Of a DNA stretch of 64,000 nt, positions 1 through 11,882 are shown piece by piece. This stretch comes from Diphasiastrum complanatum (lineage: Eukaryota > Streptophyta > Lycopodiopsida > Lycopodiales > Lycopodiaceae). The notes under the pieces were generated by a model. The model was not told the origin of the DNA, did not search any database, and worked only from the letters and a program-made list of their open reading frames with translations. The position numbers were made by a program, and so were the translations under genes. Each line of letters starts with the position of its first letter. Position 1 is the stretch's first letter. Location: the NCBI GenBank assembly GCA_029204225.1, contig CM055101.1:1008987-1072986 (forward strand), read 5' to 3'.

Positions 1-933
1 GAAGTGGTTATGGAACTTAAGACGGTTATTTCATATTTAGAACATCTACGAGGCTATGTAAAGAGCATTTGTTCTCGCATACTTGTTTGAAATGGAATGA
101 AGTGAAGTTCGTGAGTCAGTCTATTCTCATTTTATTGATGTGAATGATTTACTCTATCTATGCTACTTTCAAGATTATACTTATGAAGTTTTGCTCATAT
201 AGTAGAATCTCTTTATTCTTATTTAAGTGTTCATTGTTATTCCATGCAATGAATGCTTGTATGATGAGAGGGGCAGTAATGCTTGTTACCATAATTGAAA
301 TACAAGTGACAAATCTGAAATCGTAGTACGTACGTAAACGATGAATGGCATGTAGTTCAAACTTCTATAATTCCATTATCCAAATTTCATAAAAGCAAAT
401 CACAAATTGTTATAATATCAATCAGTCTGCAACGTGTAAACAACCTAAAAGTGAAATCCTAAATTCTTCATAGTAAAGCCCGAGGAGATAGGGCTGAATC
501 ATGATACCTAAAGGGGCCAACTAGTGATGTCTAGCATAGCCTCCTCCTAGTCACCCATGATGTAGTGTAGGCTCTAGCTCAAGACCCTCATCCTCACCTT
601 GTTCACATATTTGCTTTTCTTTGAAAGACAAATAGCACTTTGGCATGCGATGCAACTTGAAAATGTGATGCATAGTCCGACCTAGCTAAATAAATAACGA
701 GTACCAAGGTTAACCATGGCATTCTATTACCTAGTCATATTCCAGGCAACTCCCTTGGATCACTTTGTTGGCTTGGTATCCAAAGTGTTTTTTGGTCCCA
801 TTTTTTAGCCCTCTTAGGGGTCCAATATGCATTTAGTCACGTTCTAGGGTACTACAAATTAACGACTAGGGTTTGAAGGTGTCCAAATAGCATGTAAATA
901 GAGATCAATACAGAGAACACCACACGTTTGATT

Positions 934-969
<36 letters not shown>

Positions 970-1190
970 CGAGAGAGAGAGAGAGAGAGAATGAGCGCGC
1001 GAGCGACCGAGAGTGAGAGCGCGAACGATTTACCAAGAAGAGCCTTACTTGAATGCAGACGTGTTGAATGTAAGAGACAGAGGGCGGAACTCAATAAATT
1101 CCTTCGAACCTCTGAGTCAGCGATAATCCGTAGCTGGGTTTGTCGACAATCTCAAGGCGAATTTTACTTCATAATTTTTTTTTGTTGACA
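1..1190 (+). repeat. Long repeat copy a: 5' region of ROH1-like gene
   Basis: This segment recurs almost collinearly at 4,079-5,245, and its last third recurs again at 15,664-15,985. In copies a and c it is followed by the same ROH1-like coding sequence, so it is probably the promoter and 5' UTR region of that gene, carried along in duplications. It includes a GA microsatellite and a block that begins 'gaagtggttatgg'. The left edge is cut by the window, so the true start is unknown. It has no TG/CA ends or primer-binding site and is not an LTR. Confidence 0.75.
939..990 (+). repeat. (GA)n microsatellite
   Basis: A GA dinucleotide tract with one short interruption (gcgcc) near its middle. Orthologous tracts of different length lie at about 5,017-5,050 (copy b) and 15,802-15,836 (copy c), so its length has changed since the duplications. 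It lies a few hundred bases upstream of the ROH1-like start codon. Confidence 0.9.
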
Positions 1191-1306
1191 AGGTTCTCAA
1201 GCTATTTCAGAAGGTACAGCGGTAGGCCGGTAGCCTTACCTTGATTTCTGCAAAATACACAGACGGCAAAGGTTGCTTCCTTAACTCTGCCTGAAGAAAC
1301 ACCGCC

Positions 1307-1800
1307 ATGGTTTTTGTAAATTCGTTGCGATCTCACGGTCATGGTGCTGCCAATATGTCAGTTCACGACAATTTGTCGTCATGTCTGCAAAAATTGGAAG
1401 AGTCATTTGGAGATAAGTTTTTCACGGTAGACTGGATGCAGTATGCTGTGGATATTCTCAGATCTTCTCTTGCAGCCGTTTTGGATCTAGTGGATTAGGT
1501 TGTTTTTCCATTAAAATGCTTTAGTACTCTGATGGATGAGACAGTGCGACTTATGAATGTTTATAAAGCTTTGATGACGGGTATTTCCAGATTGCGAATA
1601 TAAGGGCGGGTAGTCATATAACGGTTGACGCTCTTCAAGCAGGTGGGGATGACTATGATACCATAGTTCAGGCTCTAAATCAATCCCGACGAGAGATGTC
1701 CAGAGTACATCAAGCAAACAAGCAACTTGTTGATATGAAACTTGAGGCAGAGGAGGAGCTTTGGAATTTGGGTAGCAGATATGCCAAGCAATTTGATACT
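1307..1800 (+). pseudogene. ROH1/BPS1-like (DUF793) protein, N-terminal half, broken
   Basis: The frame starts at an ATG followed by MVFVNSLRSHGHG. It can be followed through an in-frame TAG (1,496-1,498) into VVFPLKCF and MDETVRLMNVYKALMTGISR, then hits TAA at 1,601 and further breaks. The pattern of a helical W-x-x-x-A-V-D segment, a 'DETVRLMNVYKAL' helix and an 'IAVEALQ' helix resembles ROH1/BPS1-like plant proteins (DUF793), which are linked to exocytosis and root-to-shoot signalling. The match is from memory of the family pattern, not a search. Copy c (16,111-22,495) extends further and helps define the frame. After about 1,800 the sequence leaves the gene. The two stops make this copy a pseudogene. 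Confidence 0.6.
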
Positions 1801-1965
1801 TTCAGAATGAGGACTATACAACACCAATATTCCATGGCTTGAAATTGAGTGGCTATTTTAAGAACCCGATATGCGAACCATTTCAGTTTGATTTGGGAGC
1901 TTCAGTGAATGATTTTATTTTTGACAACAATCTAACGGAGTATGTGGTATTCAACATGGATACTA
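1801..1965 (+). other. Unrecognised segment between ROH1-like copy and Gypsy fragment
   Basis: A short open stretch (GYFKNPICEPFQFDLG and on) reads from about 1,839 into the edge of the Gypsy fragment. I do not recognise it and it is too short to call a gene. Confidence 0.3.
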
Positions 1966-3355
1966 CTAGCAATGAAGATATTTCATTATTCCATCTTTCC
2001 CACCAAGTTCCTTTAAATGACTAACATGGAATACAGGATGAACCTTATTTCCAATACGGAGTTCTAGTCTATAAGCAGCCCTACCAATCTTGTTAAGAAC
2101 TTTGAAAAGACCGCTAAAACGTGGAGAGAACTTCGGACATTTCCCCGTTCGAAGTGTCTTAAAGTCCTTGGGGATTCTAAGATACACCCAATCACCGATC
2201 TCAAACTCTCGAGGAACGCGACTTCCGTTGGCATAGAACTGGTTCTATCTTGAGCCGATCTAATTGTTTCCCTAGCCACCTGCAACATTTCCTACATATC
2301 ATGCACGAAATCCGCTGCAGCTTGAACCTCGAGACCTTTGAGTCCAACCGAGATAGGGGAACGAGGCTGAAAGCCGTACAAGAGCATAAAAGAACTAAAA
2401 CCAGTGGCAGAATGCTTCATACTATTGTATGCAAACTCAACCATTGGGAGATACTTTTCCCAATCTGATTGTTGCCTGGAAACATATGTGAAAAGCATAT
2501 CTTCCATCGACTGGTTGACACGTTCGGTCTGACCATCGGTTTCTAGGTGATCCATAAATGATAGACGTCAAGCAGTTTCTAGTCTTTCAAAGACCGCCTG
2601 CCAGAAGTTGACAGTGAACTTGGAATCCTGTTCATTAACGATATCGTTAAGCAAACCATACAAACTGAACACTTTTTCAATGAAGAGTTGAGCAAGTTCA
2701 AAAGCTTTGACAGTAGTTTTTGTTGGAATCAACTGCGCCATTTTGGTTAGCCTGTCAACTACTACCCAAATAGCATCGTGACCCTTCTCTGACTTGGGAA
2801 GTCTGACCACAAAATCCATGGAAATACTTTCCCATTTCTTGCTGGGAATTTCCAATGGATGCAATAGACCAGCTGCTTTGAGTCTTTCCACTTTATTTAC
2901 TTGGCATTGTTCACATTTTTGAACATATGCCTCGACATGACCTTTCATTTTTGGCCAATCAAATTTTCTCTTAACTAGGTCAAGTGTCCTCTGTATACCA
3001 GGAAGGGTGTCCTGCGCTGGGGCTATCATGGCACTCGTGCAAGATTTGGGCCCTAATATCCACAATATCTAGTGCACAAACTTTTCCTGTACAAAAAAGC
3101 AAACCATTTCTAATGAAATAATTATCAAGCATCTTCTCTTCACGAGATTTCTTGGAATCCTGCTTTCCTAGATTTTCTTTCAAAATAGAGCTTCCTGCCA
3201 GAACATCTTGCCAAATATGACCAAACAAATCATCGGTCCGACAAAGATCTCGCAGAGAAAGATACAACTCGGATTGGAACTCAGCAAAGCATGCCTGATT
3301 AACTTCTCCAATCCGGCTCTTTCCAATTATGCATGCTGGTTCTTTGCAATGATTT
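1966..3355 (-). pseudogene. Ty3/Gypsy integrase, frameshifted fragment
   Basis: Read on the minus strand from about 3,355 down, this is a Gypsy integrase in several frames. In order it shows the zinc-binding region (HECHDSPSAGH, then C-E-Q-C in KCEQCQVNK), the catalytic core (first Asp in SMDFVVRLP, second in NEQDSKFT, Glu in DGQTERVNQ) and the C-terminal segment with HPVFHVSHLKEL. No chromodomain is visible. Frames change near 3,000, 2,565 and 2,290. The usual S-D-R-D around the second Asp is N-E-Q-D here. Upstream RT and RNase H are absent, so it is an isolated 3' pol piece. An inverted, more deleted copy lies at 13,911-14,495. Confidence 0.88.
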
Positions 3356-3610
3356 AGGATTCTAGGCTATGTTTGGGTCAAAATTGTTTGGTTTTTCATG
3401 TTTTTTGGCACAAAATAGATAGTAAGAACCATAATCCAGCAAGATCAGACCAATTAGATGGTTGTAATTCTATAAATTGGTTTGAATGTGTTAGAAAAAG
3501 AGTTGTATGTCATGAATTTCCACTTTATTGTGATGAAAAAACCGAAAAACAGCCAAAAATCATCATTTTTGCTTGTTTTTCATAAAGTTGGGTAGAAGTA
3601 CATCTCTACT
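3356..3610 (+). other. Non-coding spacer, part of an inverted duplicate
   Basis: No gene is supported. Part of this stretch (about 3,370-3,500) is the reverse complement of about 13,790-13,930, which ties it to the inverted duplication described for 13,560-14,500. Confidence 0.5.
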
Positions 3611-3745
3611 AAATTCAAGGAATACTGCCAGAGTCAAGGCATTGAACAATAGTTTATCACTCCTTATTTGCCTCAATCTAATGGCTTAGCCGAGAGGAAG
3701 AATCGTACCTTCATCGTGTCAGCCAAATGTATGCTGGCATGCAAT
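3611..3745 (+). pseudogene. Copia integrase core fragment
   Basis: About 45 codons read FKEYCQSQGIEQ, a stop, then PYLPQSNGLAERKNRT. This is the end of a Copia integrase core, with the catalytic Glu retained in the NGLAERKNRT motif. It stops abruptly in unrelated sequence. It is on the opposite strand to the adjoining Gypsy fragment, so the region is a mosaic of insertions. Confidence 0.75.
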
Positions 3746-3828
3746 CGGAACAATTTCAAATTTTGCCAATTTTACTCACAGTACTGCAAAACTTCAGATG
3801 ATCATAACTTTGGCTATAGGACACCAAA

Positions 3829-4068
3829 TTGGGTGCTATAAAGCTTAGTACAGAGGGAGACCAAGTGAATAAGATGCTTGTTAAACAGATGTTGTCTGCC
3901 GAACTTGACATGACCGATCTGGGCGAAGCTCGTTTCTGTTTGGGCATTCAAATCCACAGAGACGGAGAGAGAAGGCTGATCTTTATCACTCAGCAACGGT
4001 ATCTTCACTCTGATCAATTGTAAACTAGCTCACTCACCAATGGATTCAGGCTTGCGATTATTGAAGGG
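3829..4068 (+). pseudogene. Copia reverse transcriptase C-terminal fragment
   Basis: The frame contains ELDMTDLGEARFCLGIQI, the segment just after YVDD in Copia RT, followed by a stop at 4,021 and a shifted frame with SPMDSGLRLLKGQ, the usual 'TPMDPGLKL' connection region. The catalytic YVDD segment and RNase H are missing. The fragment runs to the edge of repeat copy b at 4,079. Confidence 0.8.
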
Positions 4069-4078
4069 CCAATGCCAA

Positions 4079-5018
4079 GAAGTGGTTATGGAACTTAAGA
4101 TGGTTATTTCATATTTAGAGCATCTACGAGGCTATATAAAGAGCATTTGTTCTCGCATATTTCTTTGAAATGGAATGAAGTGAAGTTAGTGAGTTAGTCT
4201 ATTCTCATTTTATTGATGTGAATGATTTACTCTCTCTATGCTATTTTCAAGATTATACTTATGTAGTTTTGTTCATATAGTAGAATCTCTTTATTCTTAT
4301 TAAAGTGATCATTGTTATTCCATGCAATGAATGTTTGTATGATGAGAGGGGCAGTAATGCTTGTTACCATAATTGAAATACAAGTGACAAGCCTGACATC
4401 GTAGTACATACATAAACGATGAATGGCATGTAGTTCCAACTTCTATAATTCCATTATCCAAATTTCATAAAAGCAAATTACAGATTGTTATAATATCTAT
4501 CAGTCTGCAACGTGTAAACAACCTAAAAGTGAAATCCTAAATTCTTCATAGTAAAGCCTAAGGAGATAGGGCTGAATCATGATACCTAAAGGCCAACTAG
4601 TGATGTCTAGCATAGCCTCCTCCTAGTCACCCATGATGTAGTGTAGGCTCTATCTCAAGACCCTCATCCTCACCTTGTTGACATATTTGCTTTGCTTTGA
4701 AAGACAGATAGCACTTTGGCATGCAGTGCAACTTGAAAATGCGATGCATTGTCCGAACTAGCTAAATAAATAAATAACGAGTACCGAAGTTAACCATGGC
4801 ATTCTATTACCTAGTCATATTCCAGGCAACTCCCTTGGATCACTTTGTTGGCTTGGTATCCAAAGTGTTTTTTGGTCCCATGTTTCAGCCCTCTTAGGGG
4901 TCCAATATGCATTTATTCACGTTCTAGGGTACTACATATTATGTAACGACTAGGGTTTTGAAGGTATCCAAATAGCATATAAATAAAGATCGATAGAGAC
5001 AACACCACACATTTGATT

Positions 5019-5050
<32 letters not shown>

Positions 5051-5245
5051 CAGAGAGCGAGCGAGCGAGAGTGAGAGCGCGAACGATTTGCCAAGAAGAG
5101 CCTTACTTGAAGGCAGACGTGTTGAATGTGAGAGACAGAGGGCGGAACTCAATAAATTCCTTCGAATGTCTGAGTCAGTGATAATCCGTAGCTGGGTTCG
5201 TCGACAATCTCAAGGCTGAATTTTACTTCATAATTTTTTTTATTT
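4079..5245 (+). repeat. Long repeat copy b: ROH1-like 5' region without the gene
   Basis: A near-collinear copy of 1-1,190 with scattered substitutions, small indels and its own GA tract (about 5,017-5,050). The similarity stops after 'cataattttttt', just before the part that leads into the ROH1-like ORF in copies a and c, so this copy lacks the coding region. The first 130 bases also occur inverted at 13,570-13,690. Confidence 0.85.
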
Positions 5246-5307
5246 TAATAATAAAACAGGCATCTTGCACGAATTCTTAAAGGGTCTTTTTGGAACTCAA
5301 AACTACT

Positions 5308-6107
5308 CTAATGACCTGCTTGTTTTGCTTTCCCCTTGACTTGTTCCGCTAGGAATTTGCGACATTCACTCTTCCAATGGCCCTTTTTACCACAATGGAG
5401 GCACTTGCCTTTCTTCTTAGTTTTACTGGAAGATCTCTCATCCTCTTGAGACTTGGCAAATTGCTGCTTAGACTTCTTCTTGCCCTTGCCCTTGCCTTGT
5501 TTTTGGCATGTCGCAAGTGCCTGGTCGTCAGTATTTTGATGTCTAGCTTTCACCATTTCTCGCCGTTGCTCTTCCTGCATCAAGATTTCTGTGAGCTCGT
5601 CAAAGGTTGGCAATCTTTCTCTTGATGCTATTCCACTCACAAACATCTGATAGGGTTCTGCAATGCCGCACAATGCATTGTGCACCAGCTCCACATCACG
5701 TATGCGCTCACCAATAGAATGCAGTTCATCTCTCATTGTCTTGATTCTGGTCATGTACGTTTGAATGTGCTCTCCTTTTTCCATGCGGGCACTATTCAAC
5801 TTTGACTTCAGAAACATGATTCTTGACAGATTTGACGTCTCAAATGCTCCTTTAGCACATCCCATGCCTGTCTGGGTGTCACAGCATCACAAATGTGGGT
5901 AATGATGTGATCCTTCACTGACAAGTTAATGAAGGTCAAAGCTTTCCTCATCTTTTTGTCGAACACTTTCATATTTGCTTCATTTGGCGGCCTTCTCTCA
6001 TCACCTGTGATGACTTCCCACACGTCTTTCTCCGTCAGTATGTTTTTCATGTTGAATTTCCACACTGCATAGTTAGAAATCCCGTCCAATTTGCTACTTT
6101 CACTCAA
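5308..6107 (-). pseudogene. Copia gag polyprotein, one frameshift
   Basis: Read on the minus strand from 6,107, MSESSKLDGISNYAVWKFNM is a DUF4219-type gag start, followed by a UBN2 (retrotran_gag_2) domain. The frame shifts near 5,840 and continues with SKLNSARMEKGEHIQTYM, a basic linker and a CCHC zinc knuckle, CLHCGKKGHWKSEC, near the end. The total length of about 265 codons is normal for a Copia gag. No protease or pol follows downstream on the minus strand: below 5,308 the sequence enters repeat copy b. I see no initiator Met-tRNA primer-binding site upstream. Confidence 0.85.
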
Positions 6108-6801
6108 AATGGACTCTCCTATGTTTGCCGTCGCAAAACTGCTTGATAGGCTATAAACAATATGCCGAGGCCAACAATGATGTCAAAAGTTGAAAATAAT
6201 GACATGCACTTTTTCTCTTAGCAGGCCACTCTGTAAACAACTCCTTTGGTAGTTCAGTAATCCGCTCAAAATACCGAGCATTTCGTTCACGTAATAGATA
6301 GTTATCCTCTTCTTTTCTCCTTGTCTCGTCTTGAATGTTTATTTTCACTATATTTATCTTTCCATTTTATGTATATCATCCATAGTAATGGATAATAGAA
6401 ATCAACTAGCAGCTCTATTCAACGTTTCTATGAGTTTTTTTTGGACATTCAACATCTTATCATTGGATGTTACAATAAACCTTAAGTAATGATCTGTTTT
6501 GAAGGTTTGGCTGCAATTATTTTCAAAGGCCGGATCCTTTTGTCTCAAATATTCTATAGCAATATCATGTGAAGTCTTTCATTTATTACCTTATTGGAGA
6601 AGTCTCCTTTGAATTCATAAATTCGATATATGGGCACATCAAATTGAATAGGCAATATGTGATACATCCAATATACTAAAGATAAGGGTGTTTTCTTGGT
6701 TGTTATATTTTTGTATTTTGGTATACCGAAAGAACCGTTGGTATTTTTGTGTCCCATGTCGATTTAGAACAGCTTAATGAATAGGGATGGAGAGGATAGA
6801 A
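6108..6801. other. No gene recognised (possible leader of the 5.3-6.1 kb gag)
   Basis: A-T rich sequence between the minus-strand gag and the tandem array. By position it could be the leader or LTR remnant of the gag fragment, but I found no LTR ends or PBS. A 65-codon minus-strand frame (6,151-6,348) is unrecognised. Confidence 0.4.
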
Positions 6802-8132
6802 ATCAAACAGTTCTTGTCCACTTAACACTTGGTTGCCGCGTTATGGGAACCCAAGTTTGATCTCCTTTTAAAAATCCCCCAATTTGCTATTGTGGTTGTG
6901 TAGTTCTATCAGCCGTTGGCGTAGCCCCCCTGATGGTGGTGTGCTCCTTCCTTCGAGCAGCTCACTACTAGCATTTCGGCTTCCTCCTGAAGTTTGTGAC
7001 ATTTATCATCTCTATCATGGAGGTGAACCTCCATATCAGATAACTGCTACTACTGGCGTTTTGAATCTACCATGGAGTGTCGCAGTCTATTCCTGCAACA
7101 ACATTGTCATGACTCTTAAAAGAGTCAGTTTAGGGTGTGTTGTGATGATCATCCCCCAGCTGTCGCATGGGCTTGGCAAGCTTGAAAGTAGTGTCATTAC
7201 TGCATTTTGATCATCTATGACATACCCGACAGTGGCCATTTGCTTCCTCAGGTTCTTGAACTGGTTGATCTGACTCTGTAGGGAATCTTCGTTGGTCATC
7301 TTGAGCGAGAAAATCTTCTTCCTGGGATGTAGCTTGGAAGCTATGTCGCACACATCGTACAGAGTGCTCAGGATGTCCCAGACTTCCTTGGAGGTCTGAG
7401 CTTTAGACACATGGCCGATTTGAGTGAAAAATATCCAAATCCAAGAAAAGTCAGTAATAAGTGCTTCCACTAAAAGGATTCACTTCATTACAAACAGGAC
7501 TTCTCCTTCAAATATTTTCAATCTGAGTGATAGAAGTTACTATTCCATCGAAATCCATTTATGTAACAGAGATATTCTAGGTTTAAGAAATTGAAACATT
7601 TTAACCTTAGAATTTATCTGAATTCCAAGTCTATTTACACAAGTAGTAATTTATATGACATAACAGTCTTTTAGAAGAATAACTTCATGTTGGAAAGAAT
7701 CATATAAACAGCTAATTCTTTGTCGGCTAGTTTGACTGCCCTTGATGTTGTGTCCCCATGATTTAGATTTGGTTGCTTTGGGCCTTTCTTCTTTTGCTAA
7801 GTTGAGCCTTTGTTGGTGCATAAGGCATGAGAGTCGACACTTGAGGAACCAGAGACTTTGTTCCTTCTCCTCTCTTCGTAACGCAACATTGTCATGACTC
7901 TTGAAAGAGTCAATTCAGGGTGTGTCAGGATGATCATCACCCAGCTGTCGTATGAGCTTGGGAAGCTTGAAAGCAGTGTCATTACTACATCTTGATCATC
8001 TATAACAGAACCAAAAGTGGCCATTTGCTTTAGCAAGTTCTTGAACTGGTTGATGTGATTTTGTAGGAAATTTTGGTTGGTCATCTTGAGGGAGAAAATG
8101 TACTTTTCTAGATGTAGTTTGGAAGCTATGTA
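6802..8132 (-). repeat. Tandem array unit A (1,331 bp), with two Copia gag fragments
   Basis: First unit of the array; it starts at a 'cagttcttgtcc' block. On the minus strand it carries gag fragment 1 (7,470-7,087; UBN2-like, with SKEVWDILSTLYDVCDIASK and VIDDQNAVMTLLSSLPSP) and gag fragment 2 (about 8,130-7,797; MTNQNFLQNHINQFKNLLKQ and on). The two fragments are diverged copies of the same part of gag. This unit keeps an 84-bp block (about 6,851-6,935) that units B-D lack. Plus-strand frames here are shadows. Confidence 0.88.
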
Positions 8133-9382
8133 AATCCAATAGTTCTTGTCCGCTTAACACTTGGTTGTCGCGTTATGCTGATGGTGGTGTGTTCCTTCCT
8201 TTGAGCAGCTCACTACTAGCATTTCGGCTTCCTCCTGAAGTTTGTGACATTTATCATCTCTATCATGGAGGTGAACCTCCATATCAGATAACTGCTACTA
8301 CTAACGTTTTGAATCTACCATGGAGTGTCGCAGTCTATTCCTGCAACAACATTGTCATGACTCTTAAAAGAGTCGGTTTAGGGTGTGTTGGGATGATCAT
8401 CCCCCAGCTGTCGCATGGGCTTGGCAAGCTTGAAAGTAGTGTCATTACTGCATTTTGATCATCTATGACATATCCGACAGTGGCCATTTGCTTCAGTAGG
8501 TTCTTGAACTGGTGGATGTGACTCTGTAGGGAACCTTTGTTTGTCATCTTGAGCGAGAAAATTTTCTTCCTGTGATGTAGCTTGGAAGCTATGTCGCACA
8601 CATCGTACGGAGTGCTCAGGATGTCCCAGACTTCCTTGGAGGTCTGAGCTTTAGACACATGGCCGATTTGAGTGAAAAATATCCAAATCCAAGAAAAGTC
8701 AGTAATAAGTGCTTCCACTAAAAGGATTCACTTCATTACAAATAGGACTTCTCCTTCAAATATTTTCAATCTGAGTGATAGAAGTTACTATTCCATTGAA
8801 ATCCATTTATGTAACAGAGATATTCTAGGTTTAAGAAATTGAAACATTTTAACCTTAGAATTTATCTGAATTCCAAGTCTATTCACACAAGTAGTAATTT
8901 ATATGACATAACAGTCTTTTAGAAGAATAACTTCATGTTGGAAAGAATCATATAAACAGCTAATTCTTTGTCGGCTAGTTTGACTGCCCTTGATGTTGTG
9001 TCGGTTCATGATTTAGATTTGGTTGCTTTGGGCCTTTCTTCTTTTGCTAAGTTGAGCCTTTGTTGGTGCATAAGGCATGAGAGTCGACACTTGAGGAACC
9101 AGAGACTTTGTTCCTTCTCCTCTCTTCGTAACGCAACATTGTCATGACTCTTGAAAGAGTCAATTCAGGGTGTGTCAGGATGATCATCACCCAGCTGTCG
9201 TATGAGCTTGGGAAGCTTGAAAGCAGTGTCATTACTACATCTTGATCATCTATAACAGAACCAAAAGTGGCCATTTGCTTTAGCAAGTTCTTGAACTGGT
9301 TGATGTGATTTTGTAGGAAATTTTGGTTGGTCATCTTGAGGGAGAAAATGTACTTTTCTAGATGTAGTTTGGAAGCTATGTA
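8133..9382 (-). repeat. Tandem array unit B (1,250 bp)
   Basis: Nearly identical to units C and D, with a period of exactly 1,250 bp. The minus-strand gag fragments are at 8,718-8,335 and about 9,380-9,047. It lacks the 84-bp block of units A and E. Only scattered single-base differences separate it from unit C, for example cgtacgg at about 8,606 against cgtacag in C. Confidence 0.93.
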
Positions 9383-10632
9383 AATCCAATAGTTCTTGTC
9401 CGCTTAACACTTGGTTGTCGCGTTATGCTGATGGTGGTGTGTTCCTTCCTTTGAGCAGCTCACTACTAGCATTTCGGCTTCCTCCTGAAGTTTGTGACAT
9501 TTATCATCTCTATCATGGAGGTGAACCTCCATATCAGATAACTGCTACTACTAACGTTTTGAATCTACCATGGAGTGTCGCAGTCTATTCCTGCAACAAC
9601 ATTGTCATGACTCTTAAAGGAGTCGGTTTAGGGTGTGTTGGGATGATCATCCCCCAGCTGTCGCATGGGCTTGGCAAGCTTGAAAGTAGTGTCATTACTG
9701 CATTTTGATCATCTATGACATATCCGACAGTGGCCATTTGCTTCAGTAGGTTCTTGAACTGGTGGATGTGACTCTGTAGGGAACCTTTGTTTGTCATCTT
9801 GAGCGAGAAAATTTTCTTCCTGTGATGTAGCTTGGAAGCTATGTCGCACACATCGTACAGAGTGCTCAGGATGTCCCAGACTTCCTTGGAGGTCTGAGCT
9901 TTAGACACATGGCCGATTTGAGTGAAAAATATCCAAATCCAAGAAAAGTCAGTAATAAGTGCTTCCACTAAAAGGATTCACTTCATTACAAATAGGACTT
10001 CTCCTTCAAATATTTTCAATCTGAGTGATAGAAGTTACTATTCCATTGAAATCCATTTATGTAACAGAGATATTCTAGGTTTAAGAAATTGAAACATTTT
10101 AACCTTAGAATTTATCTGAATTCCAAGTCTATTCACACAAGTAGTAATTTATATGACATAACAGTCTTTTAGAAGAATAACTTCATGTTGGAAAGAATCA
10201 TATAAACAGCTAATTCTTTGTCGGCTAGTTTGACTGCCCTTGATGTTGTGTCGGTTCATGATTTAGATTTGGTTGCTTTGGGCCTTTCTTCTTTTGCTAA
10301 GTTGAGCCTTTGTTGGTGCATAAGGCATGAGAGTCTACACTTGAGGAACCAGAGACTTTGTTCCTTCTCCTCTCTTCGTAACGCAACATTGTCATGACTC
10401 TTGAAAGAGTCAATTCAGGGTGTGTCAGGATGATCATCACCCAGCTGTCGTATGAGCTTGGGAAGCGTGAAAGCAGTGTCATTACTACATCTTGATCATC
10501 TATAACAGAACCAAAAGTGGCCATTTGCTTTAGCAAGTTCTTGAACTGGTTGATGTGATTTTGTAGGAAATTTTGGTTGGTCATCTTGAGGGAGAAAATG
10601 TACTTTTCTAGATGTAGTTTGGAAGCTATGTA
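9383..10632 (-). repeat. Tandem array unit C (1,250 bp)
   Basis: Same structure as unit B, with minus-strand gag fragments at 9,968-9,585 and about 10,630-10,297. Neither fragment has a complete gag or a zinc knuckle, so no functional gag can be made. Confidence 0.93.
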
Positions 10633-11882
10633 AATCCAATAGTTCTTGTCCGCTTAACACTTGGTTGTCGCGTTATGCTGATGGTGGTGTGTTCCTTCCT
10701 TTGAGCAGCTCACTACTAGCATTTCGGCTTCCTCCTGAAGTTTGTGACATTTATCATCTCTATCATGGAGGTGAACCTCCATATCAGATAACTGCTACTA
10801 CTGTCGTTTTGAATCTACCATGGAGTGTCGCAGTCTATTCCTGCAGCAACATTGTCATGACTCTTAAAAGAGTCGGTTTAGGGTGTGTTGTGATGATCAT
10901 CCCCCAGCTGTCGCATGGGCTTGGCAAGCTTGAAAGTAGTGTCATTACTGCATTTTGATCATCTATGACATATCCGACAGTGGCCATTTGCTTCAGCAGG
11001 TTCTTGAACTGGTGGATGTGACTCTGTAGGGAACCTTTGTTTATCATCTCGAGCGAGAAAATTTTCTTCCTGTGATGTAGCTTGGAAGCTATGTTGCACA
11101 CATCGTACGGAGTGCTCAGGATGTCCCAGACTTCCTTGGAGGTCTGAGCTTTAGACACATGGCCGATTTGAGTGAAAAATATCCAAATCCAAGAAAAGTC
11201 AGTAATAAGTGCTTCCACTAAAAGGATTCACTTCATTACAAATAGGACTTCTCCTTCAAATATTTTCAATCTGAGTGATAGAAGTTACTATTCCATTGAA
11301 ATCCATTTATGTAACAGAGATATTCTAGGTTTAAGAAATTGAAACATTTTAACCTTAGAATTTATCTGAATTCCAAGTCTATTCACACAAGTAGTAATTT
11401 ATATGACATAACAGTCTTTTAGAAGAATAACTTCATGTTGGAAAGAATCATATAAACAGCTAATTCTTTGTCGGCTAGTTTGACTGCCCTTGATGTTGTG
11501 TCGGTTCATGATTTAGATTTGGTTGCTTTGGGCCTTTCTTCTTTTGCTAAGTTGAGCCTTTGTTGGTGCATAAGGCATGAGAGTCGACACTTGAGGAACC
11601 AGAGACTTTGTTCTTTCTCCTCTCTTCCTAACACAACATTGTCATGACTCTTGAAAGAGTCAATTCAGGGTGTGTCAGGATGATCATCACCCAGCTGTCG
11701 TATGAGCTTGGGAAGCTTGAAAGCAGTGTCATTACTACATCTTGATCATCTATAACAGAACCAAAAGTGGACATTTGCTTTAGCAAGTTCTTGAACTGGT
11801 TGATGTGATTCTGTAGGAAATCTCGGTTGGTCATCTTGAGGGAGAAAATGTTCTTTTCTAGATGTAGTTTGGAAGCTATGTA
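10633..11882 (-). repeat. Tandem array unit D (1,250 bp)
   Basis: Same structure as units B and C but more diverged. Gag fragment 1 is at 11,218-10,835. Fragment 2 (about 11,880-11,628) carries substitutions near 11,629 that shorten its open frame. Some of its bases match unit A rather than B or C. Confidence 0.92.

Noticed and set aside
852-1188. Ser/Leu- and Arg/Glu-rich frames over the GA tracts (also 4,913-5,219)
   Set aside because: They are translations of the microsatellite in both directions with no family resemblance.
1-5245. The 1.2-kb direct repeats at 1-1,190 and 4,079-5,245 as LTRs of one element
   Set aside because: No TG/CA ends, PBS or polypurine tract at the borders, and a third partial copy at 15,664 leads into the same ROH1-like gene. 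A duplicated gene 5' region fits better.
6884-10958. Plus-strand frames of 97-108 codons in each array unit
   Set aside because: They overlap the real minus-strand gag fragments and repeat only because the DNA unit repeats.
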